Below, piece after piece: positions 48,678-57,590 of a DNA stretch of 64,000 nucleotides. The notes beneath the pieces are model-generated. The model saw only the letters and a list, made by a program, of their open reading frames with translations, searched no databases and had not been told where the DNA came from. Position 1 is the first letter of the stretch, and every line of letters starts with the position of its first letter. The DNA is from Pseudomonas triclosanedens (GTDB lineage Bacteria > Pseudomonadota > Gammaproteobacteria > Pseudomonadales > Pseudomonadaceae), in NCBI RefSeq assembly GCF_026686735.1, contig NZ_CP113432.1, forward strand, positions 2,531,001 to 2,595,000, written 5' to 3'. The position numbers and the translations under genes were made by a program.

Positions 48678-49516
48678 TGCGTACCGGTCGCTGGGTATCC
48701 TCGATGTTCGAGGTGGCTGCCAATGGCGGTTGGGCGCTCGCCCATTGCCAGCAGCAATTCCTCGCCGATAGTAACGGCGTGCTGTTTCCCCGGGACTGGC
48801 TGAAGCGCCAGGACATCTCGGTGCTGTCCGAGCACGCTGTCGGCCATTTCGATGGCGAACCGGTATACCTGCTGGAAATCGACCGTCCCGATCCGCTGGA
48901 TGGTGCCGGTTGGATCGGTCTGCGCCAGTTCATGATGCAGGCCGAGGAAGACATCTTCGCCATGCTCGGTTTCGCCAGCCAGATCGGTATCTGGTGGCGG
49001 CAGAACCGCTTCTGCGGCAGTTGTGGCCAGCCCAATCAGCGCATGCCGCGCGACCGTGCGATGCACTGCGAGGCATGTGGTATCCAGCGCTACCCGCTGT
49101 TGTCGCCGAGCATGATCGTGCTGGTGACCCGCGGCGACGAGTTGCTGCTGGCGCGTTCGCCGCGCTTCGTGCCGGACATGTACAGCACCTTGGCCGGCTT
49201 CGTCGAGCCCGGCGAGTCGGTAGAGCACTGCGTCGCCCGTGAGGTACGTGAAGAGGTCGGGGTGGAAATTGGCAATATCCGCTACATCGGCAGCCAACCG
49301 TGGCCGTTCCCGCACTCGCTGATGTTCGGCTATCACGCCGAGTACGTCAGCGGTGAGATTGTCCCGCAACCGGACGAAATTGAAGACGCGCGCTGGTTCC
49401 ACATCGACGAGTTGCCGCGCCTGCCCGCAGAGCGCTCCATCGCTCGCTACCTGATCGAGCTGTACCTGGCGCGCCGTGCCGGACGGCCTGATCCGCAACT
49501 GCCTGGAAGCGTCTGA
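48677..49516 (+). CDS. nudC: NAD(H) pyrophosphatase/NAD-cap RNA hydrolase NudC
   Basis: Nudix enzyme cleaving NADH to NMNH and AMP and removing NAD caps from RNA; 279 residues. The zinc ribbon has FCGSCG and HCEACG; the Nudix box runs from [10 protein letters not shown] to REVREEVGV with its glutamates intact; SQPWPFPHS is specific to NudC. The ATG overlaps the fimL stop by one base, so translation is coupled. Confidence 0.96.
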   Translation: MRTGRWVSSMFEVAANGGWALAHCQQQFLADSNGVLFPRDWLKRQDISVLSEHAVGHFDGEPVYLLEIDRPDPLDGAGWIGLRQFMMQAEEDIFAMLGFASQIGIWWRQNRFCGSCGQPNQRMPRDRAMHCEACGIQRYPLLSPSMIVLVTRGDELLLARSPRFVPDMYSTLAGFVEPGESVEHCVAREVREEVGVEIGNIRYIGSQPWPFPHSLMFGYHAEYVSGEIVPQPDEIEDARWFHIDELPRLPAERSIARYLIELYLARRAGRPDPQLPGSV

Positions 49517-49523
49517 GTCGCCG

Positions 49524-50303
49524 TCAGGCCGCGTTGAACCAGTGCTGCCAGGCCAGGCGCACGGTTAGCGCAAGCACAACCAGGATGAACACCGGGCGGA
49601 TGAATTTGGCCCCGCCGCCAATCGCTGTGCGTGCGCCGAAGTAGGCGCCGATCATCAGCGCGCTGCCCATGCACAGCCCCATCAGCCAGACCACCTGTCC
49701 CGAGGCGATGAACACCGCCAGCGCAACGATGTTGCTGACGAAGTTCATGCTGCGAGCCACGCCGCTGGCGCGCACCAGGTCCAGTGGGTACATCAGCAGC
49801 GTGCTGACGGTCCAGAATGCGCCGGTTCCCGGGCCGGCGACACCGTCATAGAAGCCCAGGCCAAGGCCCTGTGGCCATTGGCGGCGCTGGGCGATGCGCG
49901 GGTTGGCGTCCAGCGGTGCCTCGGGTGTCTTGCCCAGCAGCAGGTACAGGCCACAACCGAATACCACCACCGGCAACATGCGGTTCAGCCATTCGGCCGG
50001 CATCAAGTGTGCCGCCCAGGCGCCCAGTGCCGCACCGATGGCGGTTGCCAGCAGCCCATTGCGCCATTTGCGCGGTTCGAACAGCTTGCGCCGGTAGAAG
50101 GTGTGGCTGGCCACGGCGGCGCCGAAGGTGGAGCTCAGCTTGTTGGTGCCCAGCGCCAGGTGCGGCGGCACGCCGGCCGTGAGCAGGGCGGGAATGGTCA
50201 GGAGGCCGCCGCCGCCGGCGATGGCGTCGATGAAGCCGGCCAGGAAGGCCACGCCCGCGAGGATGAGGAGGGTGCTGGGGTCTACGACGAGTTCGAAGGG
50301 CAT
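49524..50303 (-). CDS. TSUP (TauE/SafE) family membrane permease
   Basis: Inner-membrane protein of 259 residues with about eight hydrophobic segments in two related halves. The first half has AGFIDAIAGGGGLLTIPAL and GTNKLSST, the second GLGFYDGVAGPGTGAFW, typical of TSUP carriers for sulfite, sulfonates or related organic anions. The start at 50303 (MPFELVVD) matches the family; the frame is open to 50390 but unlike it. The gene converges with nudC. Substrate unknown. Confidence 0.88.
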   Translation of the reverse strand: MPFELVVDPSTLLILAGVAFLAGFIDAIAGGGGLLTIPALLTAGVPPHLALGTNKLSSTFGAAVASHTFYRRKLFEPRKWRNGLLATAIGAALGAWAAHLMPAEWLNRMLPVVVFGCGLYLLLGKTPEAPLDANPRIAQRRQWPQGLGLGFYDGVAGPGTGAFWTVSTLLMYPLDLVRASGVARSMNFVSNIVALAVFIASGQVVWLMGLCMGSALMIGAYFGARTAIGGGAKFIRPVFILVVLALTVRLAWQHWFNAA

Positions 50304-50460
50304 GGTGTTCGCCTTGATCGGGGGCCCGTTGCGCCACTCCCTTGTAAGGCGTGGGCGGAAGGAAAACGTTAACGGACCCGAAAGCTGCAACGGTCTGGCT
50401 GGCCGTGCAGGTACGCGGTGCGCATAATGCCGGCAATTCTACGTGGAAGGAAATCATTCG

Positions 50461-51105
50461 ATGCAGTACGACGGTCTGGCCTGGGTCGTTGCCTTCGTGG
50501 CGCTGCTGGCCCTGCTGGTGGCGGCGCGCATTCTGTTCGATCGTCACTGGTTTCTCGGCTGGCTGCGTGGCATGACGGGTATCGTCTTCATCGCCCTTGC
50601 CGTGCTGGTCGGCCTGGTGGCCTGGGACCTGCGCAGCTACGATCCGCTGCCCCAGGAGCGGCCCTTGGCCACGCTCAGCTTCAAGCAATTGAGCCCGCAG
50701 AGCTTCGAGGTGACGTTGCTGGAGGGGGACCGCGAGCGCCATGTGGAACTGGCCGGCGATCTCTGGCAACTGGATGCGCGAGTGCTGGAGTGGAAAGGGC
50801 TGGCCCGGTTGATCGGCCTGGTGCCGGGGTATCGCCTGCAGGACCTCAGTGGCCGCTTCCTGGCGGTGGAGCAGCAGGCGCAGGGGCGCAAGGTGCCGCT
50901 GGCCGGGGATGTCTTTGGCGTCGATCTGTGGCACTGGCTACGCGATGGCCAGCACGACCTGCTTACCTTCGCCCCCAAGGCTGGACGAGTGAATTACCTG
51001 CCGACTGCCGACCAGGCTGTATTTGCGGTGCGCTATGGGCCGGGTGGGTTGACCGCCGAGCCGATGAACGCGATGGCGACGCAAGCCCTGAAAGACTGGC
51101 AATAA
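50461..51105 (+). CDS. Conserved membrane protein of unknown function
   Basis: Protein of 214 residues. Two N-terminal helices (about 5-24 and 37-55, LAWVVAFVALLALLVAARI and MTGIVFIALAVLVGLVAWDL) precede a soluble, probably periplasmic, domain of about 155 residues rich in Trp, Leu and charged residues. I recognise no catalytic motif. AAGGAAA precedes the ATG at 50461; the upstream GTG at 50443 overlaps this site. A counterpart lies here in P. aeruginosa, sometimes labelled a multidrug transporter, which its topology does not support. Confidence 0.75.
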   Translation: MQYDGLAWVVAFVALLALLVAARILFDRHWFLGWLRGMTGIVFIALAVLVGLVAWDLRSYDPLPQERPLATLSFKQLSPQSFEVTLLEGDRERHVELAGDLWQLDARVLEWKGLARLIGLVPGYRLQDLSGRFLAVEQQAQGRKVPLAGDVFGVDLWHWLRDGQHDLLTFAPKAGRVNYLPTADQAVFAVRYGPGGLTAEPMNAMATQALKDWQ

Positions 51106-51122
51106 GGGCAGGCGAGCCAATG

Positions 51123-51151
51123 AAAAAGGGAGCCGACGGGCTCCCTTTTTT
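51123..51151. terminator. Bidirectional terminator before the SDR gene
   Basis: AAAAAGGGAGCC, GACG loop, GGCTCCCTTTTTT; between converging genes. Confidence 0.9.
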
Positions 51152-51167
51152 AGGTCTGCGATCAGCC

Positions 51168-51935
51168 TCAGGCGAGGAATCCGCCATCGACGTTCAGCGT
51201 CACGCCAGTCGTGTAGCTGGACGCATCGCTGGCGAGGTACAGCACGGCGCCGGCCATTTCGCTGGGATCGGCTACGCGCTTGAGCGGAATGCGCTGCAGG
51301 GCGACGTTGCGGATGGCGTCGTTGCTCACCAGTGCCGAGGCGAACTTGGTGTCGGTCAGGCCCGGCAGCAGGGCGTTGCAGCGGATGCCGAACTGCGCGC
51401 ATTCCTTGGCGAATACCTTGGTCATGCTGATCACCGCGGCCTTGGTCACCGAGTAGATGCCCTGGAACTCGCCCGGGGTGACACCGTTGACCGACGCGAC
51501 GTTGATGATGCTGCCGCCGCCGTTGGCTTTCATCAGCTTGCCGCCTTCGATGGACATGAAGTAGTAACCGCGGATGTTCACGTCGACGGTCTTCTGGAAG
51601 GCCGACAGGTCGGTGTCCAGCACGTTGCAGAACTGTGGGTTGGTGGCGGCATTGTTGACCAGGATGTCGAGGCGGCCGAACTGCTCGCGGATCTGCGCGA
51701 AGACGCTCTGGATCTGCTCCATTTCACCGATGTGGCAGGCGATGGCGGTGGCCTTGCCGCCGGCGGCGACGATTTCGTCAGCGACTGCCTGGCAGCCGTC
51801 GATCTTGCGGCTGGACACGATCACGTGAGCGCCCTGCTGGGCCAGTAGCTTGGCGATGGCTTCGCCGATGCCGCGGCTGGCGCCGGAAACGAAGGCGATC
51901 TTGCCGTCGAGGTCGAACAGTTGGGTCTTGGACAT
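51168..51935 (-). CDS. Short-chain dehydrogenase/reductase
   Basis: NAD(P)-dependent oxidoreductase of 255 residues. Coenzyme motif GASRGIG at 17-23, NNAAT, catalytic Ser in NVASVNG and YSVTK (Tyr-x3-Lys) are intact, and the C-terminus VTLNVDGGF is typical of classical SDRs such as FabG-like enzymes. It lies 28 nt after the APH-like gene and is probably co-transcribed, suggesting a role with hydroxyacyl-CoA or alcohol substrates. Substrate unknown. Confidence 0.88.
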   Translation of the reverse strand: MSKTQLFDLDGKIAFVSGASRGIGEAIAKLLAQQGAHVIVSSRKIDGCQAVADEIVAAGGKATAIACHIGEMEQIQSVFAQIREQFGRLDILVNNAATNPQFCNVLDTDLSAFQKTVDVNIRGYYFMSIEGGKLMKANGGGSIINVASVNGVTPGEFQGIYSVTKAAVISMTKVFAKECAQFGIRCNALLPGLTDTKFASALVSNDAIRNVALQRIPLKRVADPSEMAGAVLYLASDASSYTTGVTLNVDGGFLA

Positions 51936-51963
51936 GGGAGGGCTCCTTGTTATTGAGCACGCC

Positions 51964-53031
51964 TTACAGGCGGGACTTGCCGATGACCTGCAGGCTTACT
52001 TGTTCCAGCAGCTTGTTGGCGTGAATGAAGGTGGCGAAGCGCTTGTCCTGGGTCTGGCCGTGGAAGAAGCGGTAGTAGATCTGCTGCATGATGCCGGCCA
52101 GGCGGAACATGCCGTAGGTGTAGTAGTAATCGAGGTTGTCGATCTGGATGCCGGCACGCTCGGCGTAGTAGTCGGCGAACTGCTGGCGGGTCAGCATGCC
52201 CGGCTCGTGGCTGGGCTGACGGCGCAGCATCTGCATCGGCTGCGGATCGTCGGCCTGAATCCAGTAGGCGAGGGTATTGCCCAGGTCCATCAGCGGGTCG
52301 CCGATCGTCGTCATTTCCCAGTCGAGCACGCCGATGATCTGCATCGGGTTGTTCGGGTCGAGGATGACGTTGTCGAAGCGGTAGTCGTTGTGGACGATGC
52401 CTGGCTTGTGGTGGTCGGCAGGCATTTTCTCGCGCAGCCACACCTTCACTTGTTCCCAGGCCGGTGCGTCGGGGGTCAGGGACTTCTCGTAGCGGTCGAT
52501 CCAGCCGCCGATCTGGCGCTGGACGTAGCCCTCGGGCTTGCCCAGGTCGCCCAGGCCGCAGGCGTTGTAGTCGACGTTGTGCAGATCGACGAACTTGTCG
52601 ATGAAGCTCTTGCACAGTGCTGTGGTCTGCCCGGCATCGAAGTTCAGCTCCTTGGGCAGGTCGCTGCGCAGGATGATGCCGTTGACCCGCTCCATGACAT
52701 AGAACTCGGCGCCGATCACCGATTCGTCAGTGCAATAGGTGTACGCCTTGGGGCAGTAGGGGAAGCCATCCTTGAGCTGGTTCAGGATGCGGTATTCGCG
52801 GCCCATGTCGTGAGCCGACTTGGCTTTCTTGCCGAACGGCGGGCGGCGCAGGACCAGTTCCTGGTTATCGTACTGGATCAGGTAGGTCAGGTTCGAGGCG
52901 CCGCCGGGGAACTGGCTGATGCGCGGCGTGCCTTGCAGTCCGGGAATGTGGTCCTTGAGATAACCGTCGATCACGGCGGCATCGAGTTCTTCACCTTCGC
53001 GGGAGCGGATGGTCTGGTCGGTCAACGACAT
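51964..53031 (-). CDS. Aminoglycoside-phosphotransferase-like kinase (ACAD10/11 N-domain type)
   Basis: Protein kinase-like enzyme of 355 residues. The catalytic loop HNDYRFDNVIL and the metal motif DWEMTTIGDP are intact, as is FPGGASNLTYLI for nucleotide binding. This subfamily equals the N-terminal domain of acyl-CoA dehydrogenases ACAD10/ACAD11, which phosphorylate 4-hydroxyacyl-CoAs before degradation, so lipid catabolism is more likely than antibiotic resistance. The SDR downstream and SCP2 upstream fit that view. Related P. aeruginosa gene: PA1829. Confidence 0.85.
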   Translation of the reverse strand: MSLTDQTIRSREGEELDAAVIDGYLKDHIPGLQGTPRISQFPGGASNLTYLIQYDNQELVLRRPPFGKKAKSAHDMGREYRILNQLKDGFPYCPKAYTYCTDESVIGAEFYVMERVNGIILRSDLPKELNFDAGQTTALCKSFIDKFVDLHNVDYNACGLGDLGKPEGYVQRQIGGWIDRYEKSLTPDAPAWEQVKVWLREKMPADHHKPGIVHNDYRFDNVILDPNNPMQIIGVLDWEMTTIGDPLMDLGNTLAYWIQADDPQPMQMLRRQPSHEPGMLTRQQFADYYAERAGIQIDNLDYYYTYGMFRLAGIMQQIYYRFFHGQTQDKRFATFIHANKLLEQVSLQVIGKSRL

Positions 53032-53264
53032 GCTGGTCCCTTCTTGTACTGGTCTTCCCCGGCGGGCCCAAGGCTCCGCGCGAGGTGGCGCGCAGGCCGG
53101 CGTCGTTCTCTCTCCGGATCAGGCAGAGCAATGATGGCGCCGGGTGATCATTGGCTAATCTAATGTCCGAGCCTGCCTGTCACAAGCGCGCCGGGACGTT
53201 ATTGGCGAGCGTGTTGGCCCCCGATCAAACTGCCTGATTCGCGGGCTTGCGCTTGTGCGGGCAT
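53032..53264. other. Intergenic region upstream of the APH-like gene
   Basis: About 230 bp without a recognisable gene. It should hold the promoter for the APH-SDR pair. I see several weak AT-rich boxes but none I would name. Confidence 0.4.
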
Positions 53265-53295
53265 AAAAAAACCGGAGCCTGAGACTCCGGTTTTT
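53265..53295. terminator. Bidirectional terminator after the SCP2 gene
   Basis: A-run, ACCGGAG, loop, CTCCGGT and TTTT; 27 nt past the SCP2 stop (minus strand). Confidence 0.9.
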
Positions 53296-53322
53296 CATGC
53301 TGCGTAGGCAGGTATCCGCGGA

Positions 53323-53634
53323 TCAGACCGGGAACAGTTCGCCCAGCTTCATGGCCAGCATCATGTCGCCTTCGGCGCGCAGCTTGCCAGCCATGAAAGC
53401 TTGCATGCCGTCGGTTTCGCCGCTGGTGATGCCTTTGAGGGTTTCGCTGTCCATGATCAGGGTGACGTTCGGGTTGGCGGCATCGCCCTGTACCACTTCG
53501 CAGGTGCCGTCCTTGACGACCAGATAGTGGTTGTCACCGTCTTCGATGTTGAACTGGAACACCAGGTCCAGGCCGGCGGCGGCGCTGGCGTTGAACTTGC
53601 TCTTCATGGTGGAAACGATGTCAGCAACGCTCAT
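53323..53634 (-). CDS. SCP2 sterol-carrier domain protein
   Basis: Single-domain protein of 103 residues. Its sequence (VFQFNIEDGDNHYLVVKDG, then LIMDSETLKGITSGETDGM and AFMAGKLRAEGDMMLAMKL) is the SCP-2 fold that binds acyl-CoAs or other hydrophobic ligands. No catalytic residues are expected. It sits between a phosphatase and acyl-metabolism genes, as PA1830 does in P. aeruginosa, and may ferry acyl substrates. Confidence 0.9.
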   Translation of the reverse strand: MSVADIVSTMKSKFNASAAAGLDLVFQFNIEDGDNHYLVVKDGTCEVVQGDAANPNVTLIMDSETLKGITSGETDGMQAFMAGKLRAEGDMMLAMKLGELFPV

Positions 53635-53693
53635 GGTTCTATTCCTTTTCTAGGTTTTCTCGCGCGACGCTCAAGGTCGCAGTAGGCCGGTAC

Positions 53694-54404
53694 TCAGCGA
53701 TAGGTGATGAGTTCCGGCGCCTTCAACAGCTCCAGGTGCACGTGGCTGTTGAAGGAAGCCAGGGCTACTTCGCTACCGCGGAACTTCAGGCGGTTCAGCG
53801 AAGTGTTGACGATCTGCCAGTTGAGTTCGAAGGCGTTCAGCGGCGGGATGCCAGTCACCAGTTGCAGCAATGCGGTGATGGTGCCGCCAGAGGTGAATAC
53901 GCCGATGCTGTCCTTGCCGCTGGCCTCTTGCAGCAGGCGCTGCAGGCCAGCGTGTACGGTGTCGAGGAATTCTGCCCAACTGATCAGCCCGTCCTTCGCA
54001 TGGTCGCCGGAAACCCAGCGGGCGATCACCGTGGAGAACAGGCGCTGGAACTCGGCGCGATGGTCGGCGGCGTTGCGCATGATGTGCAGTGCCTGCGGCT
54101 CGATTTCCAGCAGGTCGGGCAGGTGTGCGCGGATCACTGCGTCGGCTTCGAATTCATTGAAGGCGGAATCGATTTCCAGCGAGGGAGTCTCGATGCCTGC
54201 TTCGTTCAGCCGGCCCAGCACCGATTCGGCGGTATGGCGCTGGCGACGCAGATCGCCGCTGACGCAGCGGTCGAAGCGCAGGCCCAGCCCGGCGAGGTGA
54301 TCGCCGAGGACTTCGGCTTGGCGCACGCCGGTGGGCGAGAGCACGTCGTAGTCGTCGGCGCCGAACGAAGCCTGGCCATGTCGAATCAGATAGATGCTTC
54401 CCAC
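53694..54404 (-). CDS. Histidine phosphatase family protein
   Basis: Phosphoglycerate-mutase-like phosphatase of 236 residues. LIRHGQAS at 6-13 has the catalytic His and Arg; GDLRRQRHTAES supplies the second Arg, and FTSGGTITALL replaces the usual SHGG second-histidine motif, so the second catalytic histidine is not obvious. Phosphatase rather than mutase activity is likely. The start at 54404 (MGSIYLIRHG) is standard. Substrate unknown. Confidence 0.82.
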   Translation of the reverse strand: MGSIYLIRHGQASFGADDYDVLSPTGVRQAEVLGDHLAGLGLRFDRCVSGDLRRQRHTAESVLGRLNEAGIETPSLEIDSAFNEFEADAVIRAHLPDLLEIEPQALHIMRNAADHRAEFQRLFSTVIARWVSGDHAKDGLISWAEFLDTVHAGLQRLLQEASGKDSIGVFTSGGTITALLQLVTGIPPLNAFELNWQIVNTSLNRLKFRGSEVALASFNSHVHLELLKAPELITYR

Positions 54405-54613
54405 GCGCGGTTCTCGGCAGGGCTGAAAGTTCCGGCGAGGTTATGAGGATCACCTGGGGCTGTCAACGAAAAAACATACGCTTGTTTGAATGCCATTCGT
54501 TTGACTGATACAGGGCTTTGCCGGCGCTGGTGGCTGGCCGGCGGCGTGGGTATGCTTGCGGGATTCGGTGCGCCCGGTGCCTGGGCGGGACAGTGTTGCA
54601 AAAGGGGAAGTAT

Positions 54614-55648
54614 GTGGAGTTTCTAGCGGATTACGCGGGTTTTCTGGCGAGGACCTTCACCGTCCTGGTGGCGGTGGTGGTGATCCTGGTCGTGATCGCT
54701 GCGCTGCGCGGTCGCGGTCGTCGCGGTGGCAGTGGGCACCTGGAGGTACACAAGCTCAACGATTTCTACAAGGAACTACGCGAGCGCCTGCAGCACAGCG
54801 TGCTGGAGAAGGACAAACTGAAGTCCCTGCGCAAGTCCGAGGCGAAGGCCGCAAAGAATGCGAAGAAGGCCAAGAAGGGCGGCGAGCAGAAGAACCGTGT
54901 CTATGTGCTGGACTTCGACGGTGACATTAAAGCCTCGGCCACCGAGCAACTGCGCCATGAGGTAACCGCGCTGCTCAGCCTCGCCACCCCGCGCGACGAA
55001 GTGGTGCTGCGTCTGGAGAGCGGTGGCGGCATGGTGCACGGCTACGGCCTGGCAGCTTCACAACTGGCGCGCATCCGCCAGGCGGGCGTGCCGCTGACGG
55101 TGTGCGTCGACAAGGTCGCCGCCAGCGGCGGCTACATGATGGCCTGCATCGGCGAGCGGATTCTCTCCGCGCCCTTCGCTATCCTCGGCTCCATCGGCGT
55201 GGTGGCGCAGTTGCCGAACGTCCATCGCCTGTTGAAGAAACACGATATCGATTTCGAAGTGCTCACCGCCGGCGAGTACAAGCGCACCCTGACCGTCTTC
55301 GGCGAGAACACCGACAAGGGGCGGGAGAAGTTCCAGGAAGACCTGGAAACCACCCACGAGCTGTTCAAGCGCTTCGTCGTGCACTACCGCCCGCAACTGG
55401 CCATCGATGAGATCGCCACCGGTGAGGTGTGGCTGGGGCAGGCGGCGCTGGGCAAGAAACTGGTGGACGAGCTCAAGACCAGCGACGAATACCTGGCCGA
55501 ACGCGCCCGCGAAGCGGATGTCTACCAGCTCAGCTATGTACAGAAGAAATCCATCCAGGAGCGCTTCGGCGTGGGTGTCAGCAGCGTGATCGATCGCGTG
55601 CTGGTGACATGGTGGGAGCGCCTGGGGCGCAGCCGTTTCTGGCAATGA
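54614..55648 (+). CDS. sohB: Inner-membrane signal-peptide peptidase-like serine protease SohB
   Basis: S49 peptidase of 344 residues. One N-terminal helix (FTVLVAVVVILVVIAAL) is followed by a highly charged linker (SEAKAAKNAKKAKKGG) and the protease domain. The catalytic pair is Ser171 (AASGGYM) and Lys223 (GEYKRT). The start is the GTG at 54614, with AGGGGAAG upstream, giving the SohB N-terminus EFLADYAGF; the earlier open frame is not conserved. It should act on membrane or periplasmic peptides. Confidence 0.92.
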   Translation: MEFLADYAGFLARTFTVLVAVVVILVVIAALRGRGRRGGSGHLEVHKLNDFYKELRERLQHSVLEKDKLKSLRKSEAKAAKNAKKAKKGGEQKNRVYVLDFDGDIKASATEQLRHEVTALLSLATPRDEVVLRLESGGGMVHGYGLAASQLARIRQAGVPLTVCVDKVAASGGYMMACIGERILSAPFAILGSIGVVAQLPNVHRLLKKHDIDFEVLTAGEYKRTLTVFGENTDKGREKFQEDLETTHELFKRFVVHYRPQLAIDEIATGEVWLGQAALGKKLVDELKTSDEYLAERAREADVYQLSYVQKKSIQERFGVGVSSVIDRVLVTWWERLGRSRFWQ

Positions 55649-55700
55649 ATCCAGCGGGCGCGGGAGTGCGCCCGTCAGACTATCGAACGAGGAGGGCGAG

Positions 55701-56693
55701 ATGAGTGCATTCAAGGCGTTGTGGGTCACGGAAAGCGCGCATGGCGTGTACGACCTGCAGGTGACCGAGCGGCAGGTCGCCGATCTGCCTGCGGGCGAAG
55801 TGCTGGTGCGAGTGAAGTATTCCTCGCTGAACTACAAGGATGCGCTGTCCGCCAGCGGTAACCGCGGGGTGACTCGCAAGTACCCGCACACTCCCGGCAT
55901 CGACGCCGCTGGCGTGGTGGAAGAGTCCTCCGCGTCGGAGTTCGCGCCGGGCGATGAAGTGATCGTCACCGGTTACGACCTGGGCATGAACACCCCGGGT
56001 GGTTTCGGCCAGTACATCCGCGTTCCGGCGGCCTGGCTGATCAAACGCCCACAGGGGCTTTCGCTGCGTGAATCGATGATTCTCGGTACTGCCGGCCTGA
56101 CTGCCGCGCTGTGCGTCGATAAGCTCGAACGTGCCGGCCTGACGCCGTCCGCCGGCCCTATCCTGGTCACTGGTGCCACTGGCGGCGTGGGTAGCATTGC
56201 GGTGATGCTGCTGGCGCAACTGGGCTATACCGTGGCGGCCGCCACCGGCAAGCTGGAACAGGCGGAGCTGCTCAATCGTCTCGGCGCACGGCAGATTCTC
56301 GACCGCGCCACCGTTTCCGATGGCGTCGACAAGCCGCTGCTGCGCGAGCAGTGGGCCGGCGCGGTAGACACCGTGGGCGGCGATATCCTGTTCAACGTGG
56401 TCAAGTCGCTGCAGTACGGCGGCAGTGTCGCCTGCTGCGGCCTGACCGCCGGTGCGGCGTTCAAGGCTACGGTGCTGCCGTTCATCCTGCGTGGCGTGAA
56501 CCTGCTGGGCGTGGACTCGGTGGAGCTGCCGCTGGTGGTCAAGGCATCCATGTGGGACAAGCTGTCCTTGCAGTGGAAGCTCGACAACCTCGAAGCGGCA
56601 GTCCGCGAAGTCTCCCTCGACGATCTCCCGGCCGCCATCCACCAGATTCTCGCCGGCAAGCTGGTCGGCCGGGTACTGGTGAAGCTGGACTGA
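55701..56693 (+). CDS. Acrylyl-CoA reductase/quinone oxidoreductase, YhdH/AcuI family
   Basis: NADPH-dependent medium-chain reductase of 330 residues. SLNYKDALSASGNRGVTRKYPHTPGIDAAG is characteristic of YhdH/AcuI at residues 36-65, shown here as two halves: SLNYKDALSAS and TPGIDAAGVV. The Rossmann loop is VTGATGGVGSIA. Zinc ligands of alcohol dehydrogenases are absent. AcuI members reduce acrylyl-CoA to propionyl-CoA. AGGAGGG precedes the ATG. In P. aeruginosa this is PA1833. Confidence 0.88.
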   Translation: MSAFKALWVTESAHGVYDLQVTERQVADLPAGEVLVRVKYSSLNYKDALSASGNRGVTRKYPHTPGIDAAGVVEESSASEFAPGDEVIVTGYDLGMNTPGGFGQYIRVPAAWLIKRPQGLSLRESMILGTAGLTAALCVDKLERAGLTPSAGPILVTGATGGVGSIAVMLLAQLGYTVAAATGKLEQAELLNRLGARQILDRATVSDGVDKPLLREQWAGAVDTVGGDILFNVVKSLQYGGSVACCGLTAGAAFKATVLPFILRGVNLLGVDSVELPLVVKASMWDKLSLQWKLDNLEAAVREVSLDDLPAAIHQILAGKLVGRVLVKLD

Positions 56694-56713
56694 CCCTCCT
56701 GCCGGACCTGGGA

Positions 56714-57568
56714 TCAGCCCAGGTCCGGCAACAGGTAGTCCGCCCATAGCGAATCGGCGAACTGGCTGCGGAAAAACCCGAAGTGGCCGATGCGCTTCAC
56801 GCCGATATCCTGTGGAGCGATCCGTTTCACGGTCTTCGTCGCGCCACGGTAGAAACCGTGAAGCGATTCGGTATTGCGGCCCGACATCATTTCATCGTCA
56901 GTGAACGAGATCGACGTGATCGGGGTACGTATGGCCGAGTAAGCTTCGCGCACCTCGGCCCCTTCCACGCCCACCGAGTATTCCGGGTGTAGGCACCAGC
57001 GACGCCATTGCTGGATCACGCCGCGTGGCAGGTCGCCCACGACGCCGATTCTGCCGCCGGGGAAGTAACCGGTCAGTGGCGTAAGCGTTGGTGCCAGGCA
57101 ATACCAGAGCAGCCATGCCTTGTGCCGCAGCGACTTGGTGTTTTCGCGCCAGTAGCCACTGCCGGTAGCGATGGTGAAGGCGCGATGGATGCGTTCGCTG
57201 CCACGGACGAAGGGCAGGATCTGGCCGCCCAGGCTATGGCCGATCCAGTACACCGGGAGTTCTCCGGCGGTTTCCACCGCTGCGTCGAGCATGGCACTGC
57301 AGTCATGGCGGCCCCAACTGATGATGTCCACATCGAGATCGCGAAGCGGACCGCTGCGCGACAAGCCCATGCCAACGTAGTCGAACGTCACGGTCAGGTA
57401 GCCGCGCTCGGCGAGCCAGCGGGCGAAGGCGGCGTAGAAGCGCTGCTCGACGCCCATGGCCGGGACGACCAGGACGACACCGCGGGCGGCTCCCTGCGGG
57501 TAGTACCAATGGCTGGAAAGGGTGTGCCCGTTGCCGTTGTGGAGCGGGCGAGGGAGCGGGGTGGTCAT
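56714..57568 (-). CDS. Alpha/beta hydrolase
   Basis: Hydrolase of 284 residues. The nucleophile elbow is GHSLGG; PAMGVEQRFYAAFARWLAERG gives the oxyanion region (split as PAMGVEQ and FARWLAERG). A C-terminal histidine in RIGHFGFF and an Asp in FTDDEMM complete a likely triad. GGAG precedes the ATG at 57568; the frame is open to 57706, overlapping the upstream gene. It is 22 nt downstream of the DUF4442 gene and probably co-transcribed under the divergent TetR regulator. Confidence 0.85.
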   Translation of the reverse strand: MTTPLPRPLHNGNGHTLSSHWYYPQGAARGVVLVVPAMGVEQRFYAAFARWLAERGYLTVTFDYVGMGLSRSGPLRDLDVDIISWGRHDCSAMLDAAVETAGELPVYWIGHSLGGQILPFVRGSERIHRAFTIATGSGYWRENTKSLRHKAWLLWYCLAPTLTPLTGYFPGGRIGVVGDLPRGVIQQWRRWCLHPEYSVGVEGAEVREAYSAIRTPITSISFTDDEMMSGRNTESLHGFYRGATKTVKRIAPQDIGVKRIGHFGFFRSQFADSLWADYLLPDLG

Positions 57569-57590
57569 GGCTGACTCCATAGAAACCGCA

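Noticed and set aside
51964..53031. Aminoglycoside resistance gene
   Set aside because: The kinase belongs to the acyl-CoA-linked ACAD10/11-like branch and sits among lipid genes, so resistance is not supported.
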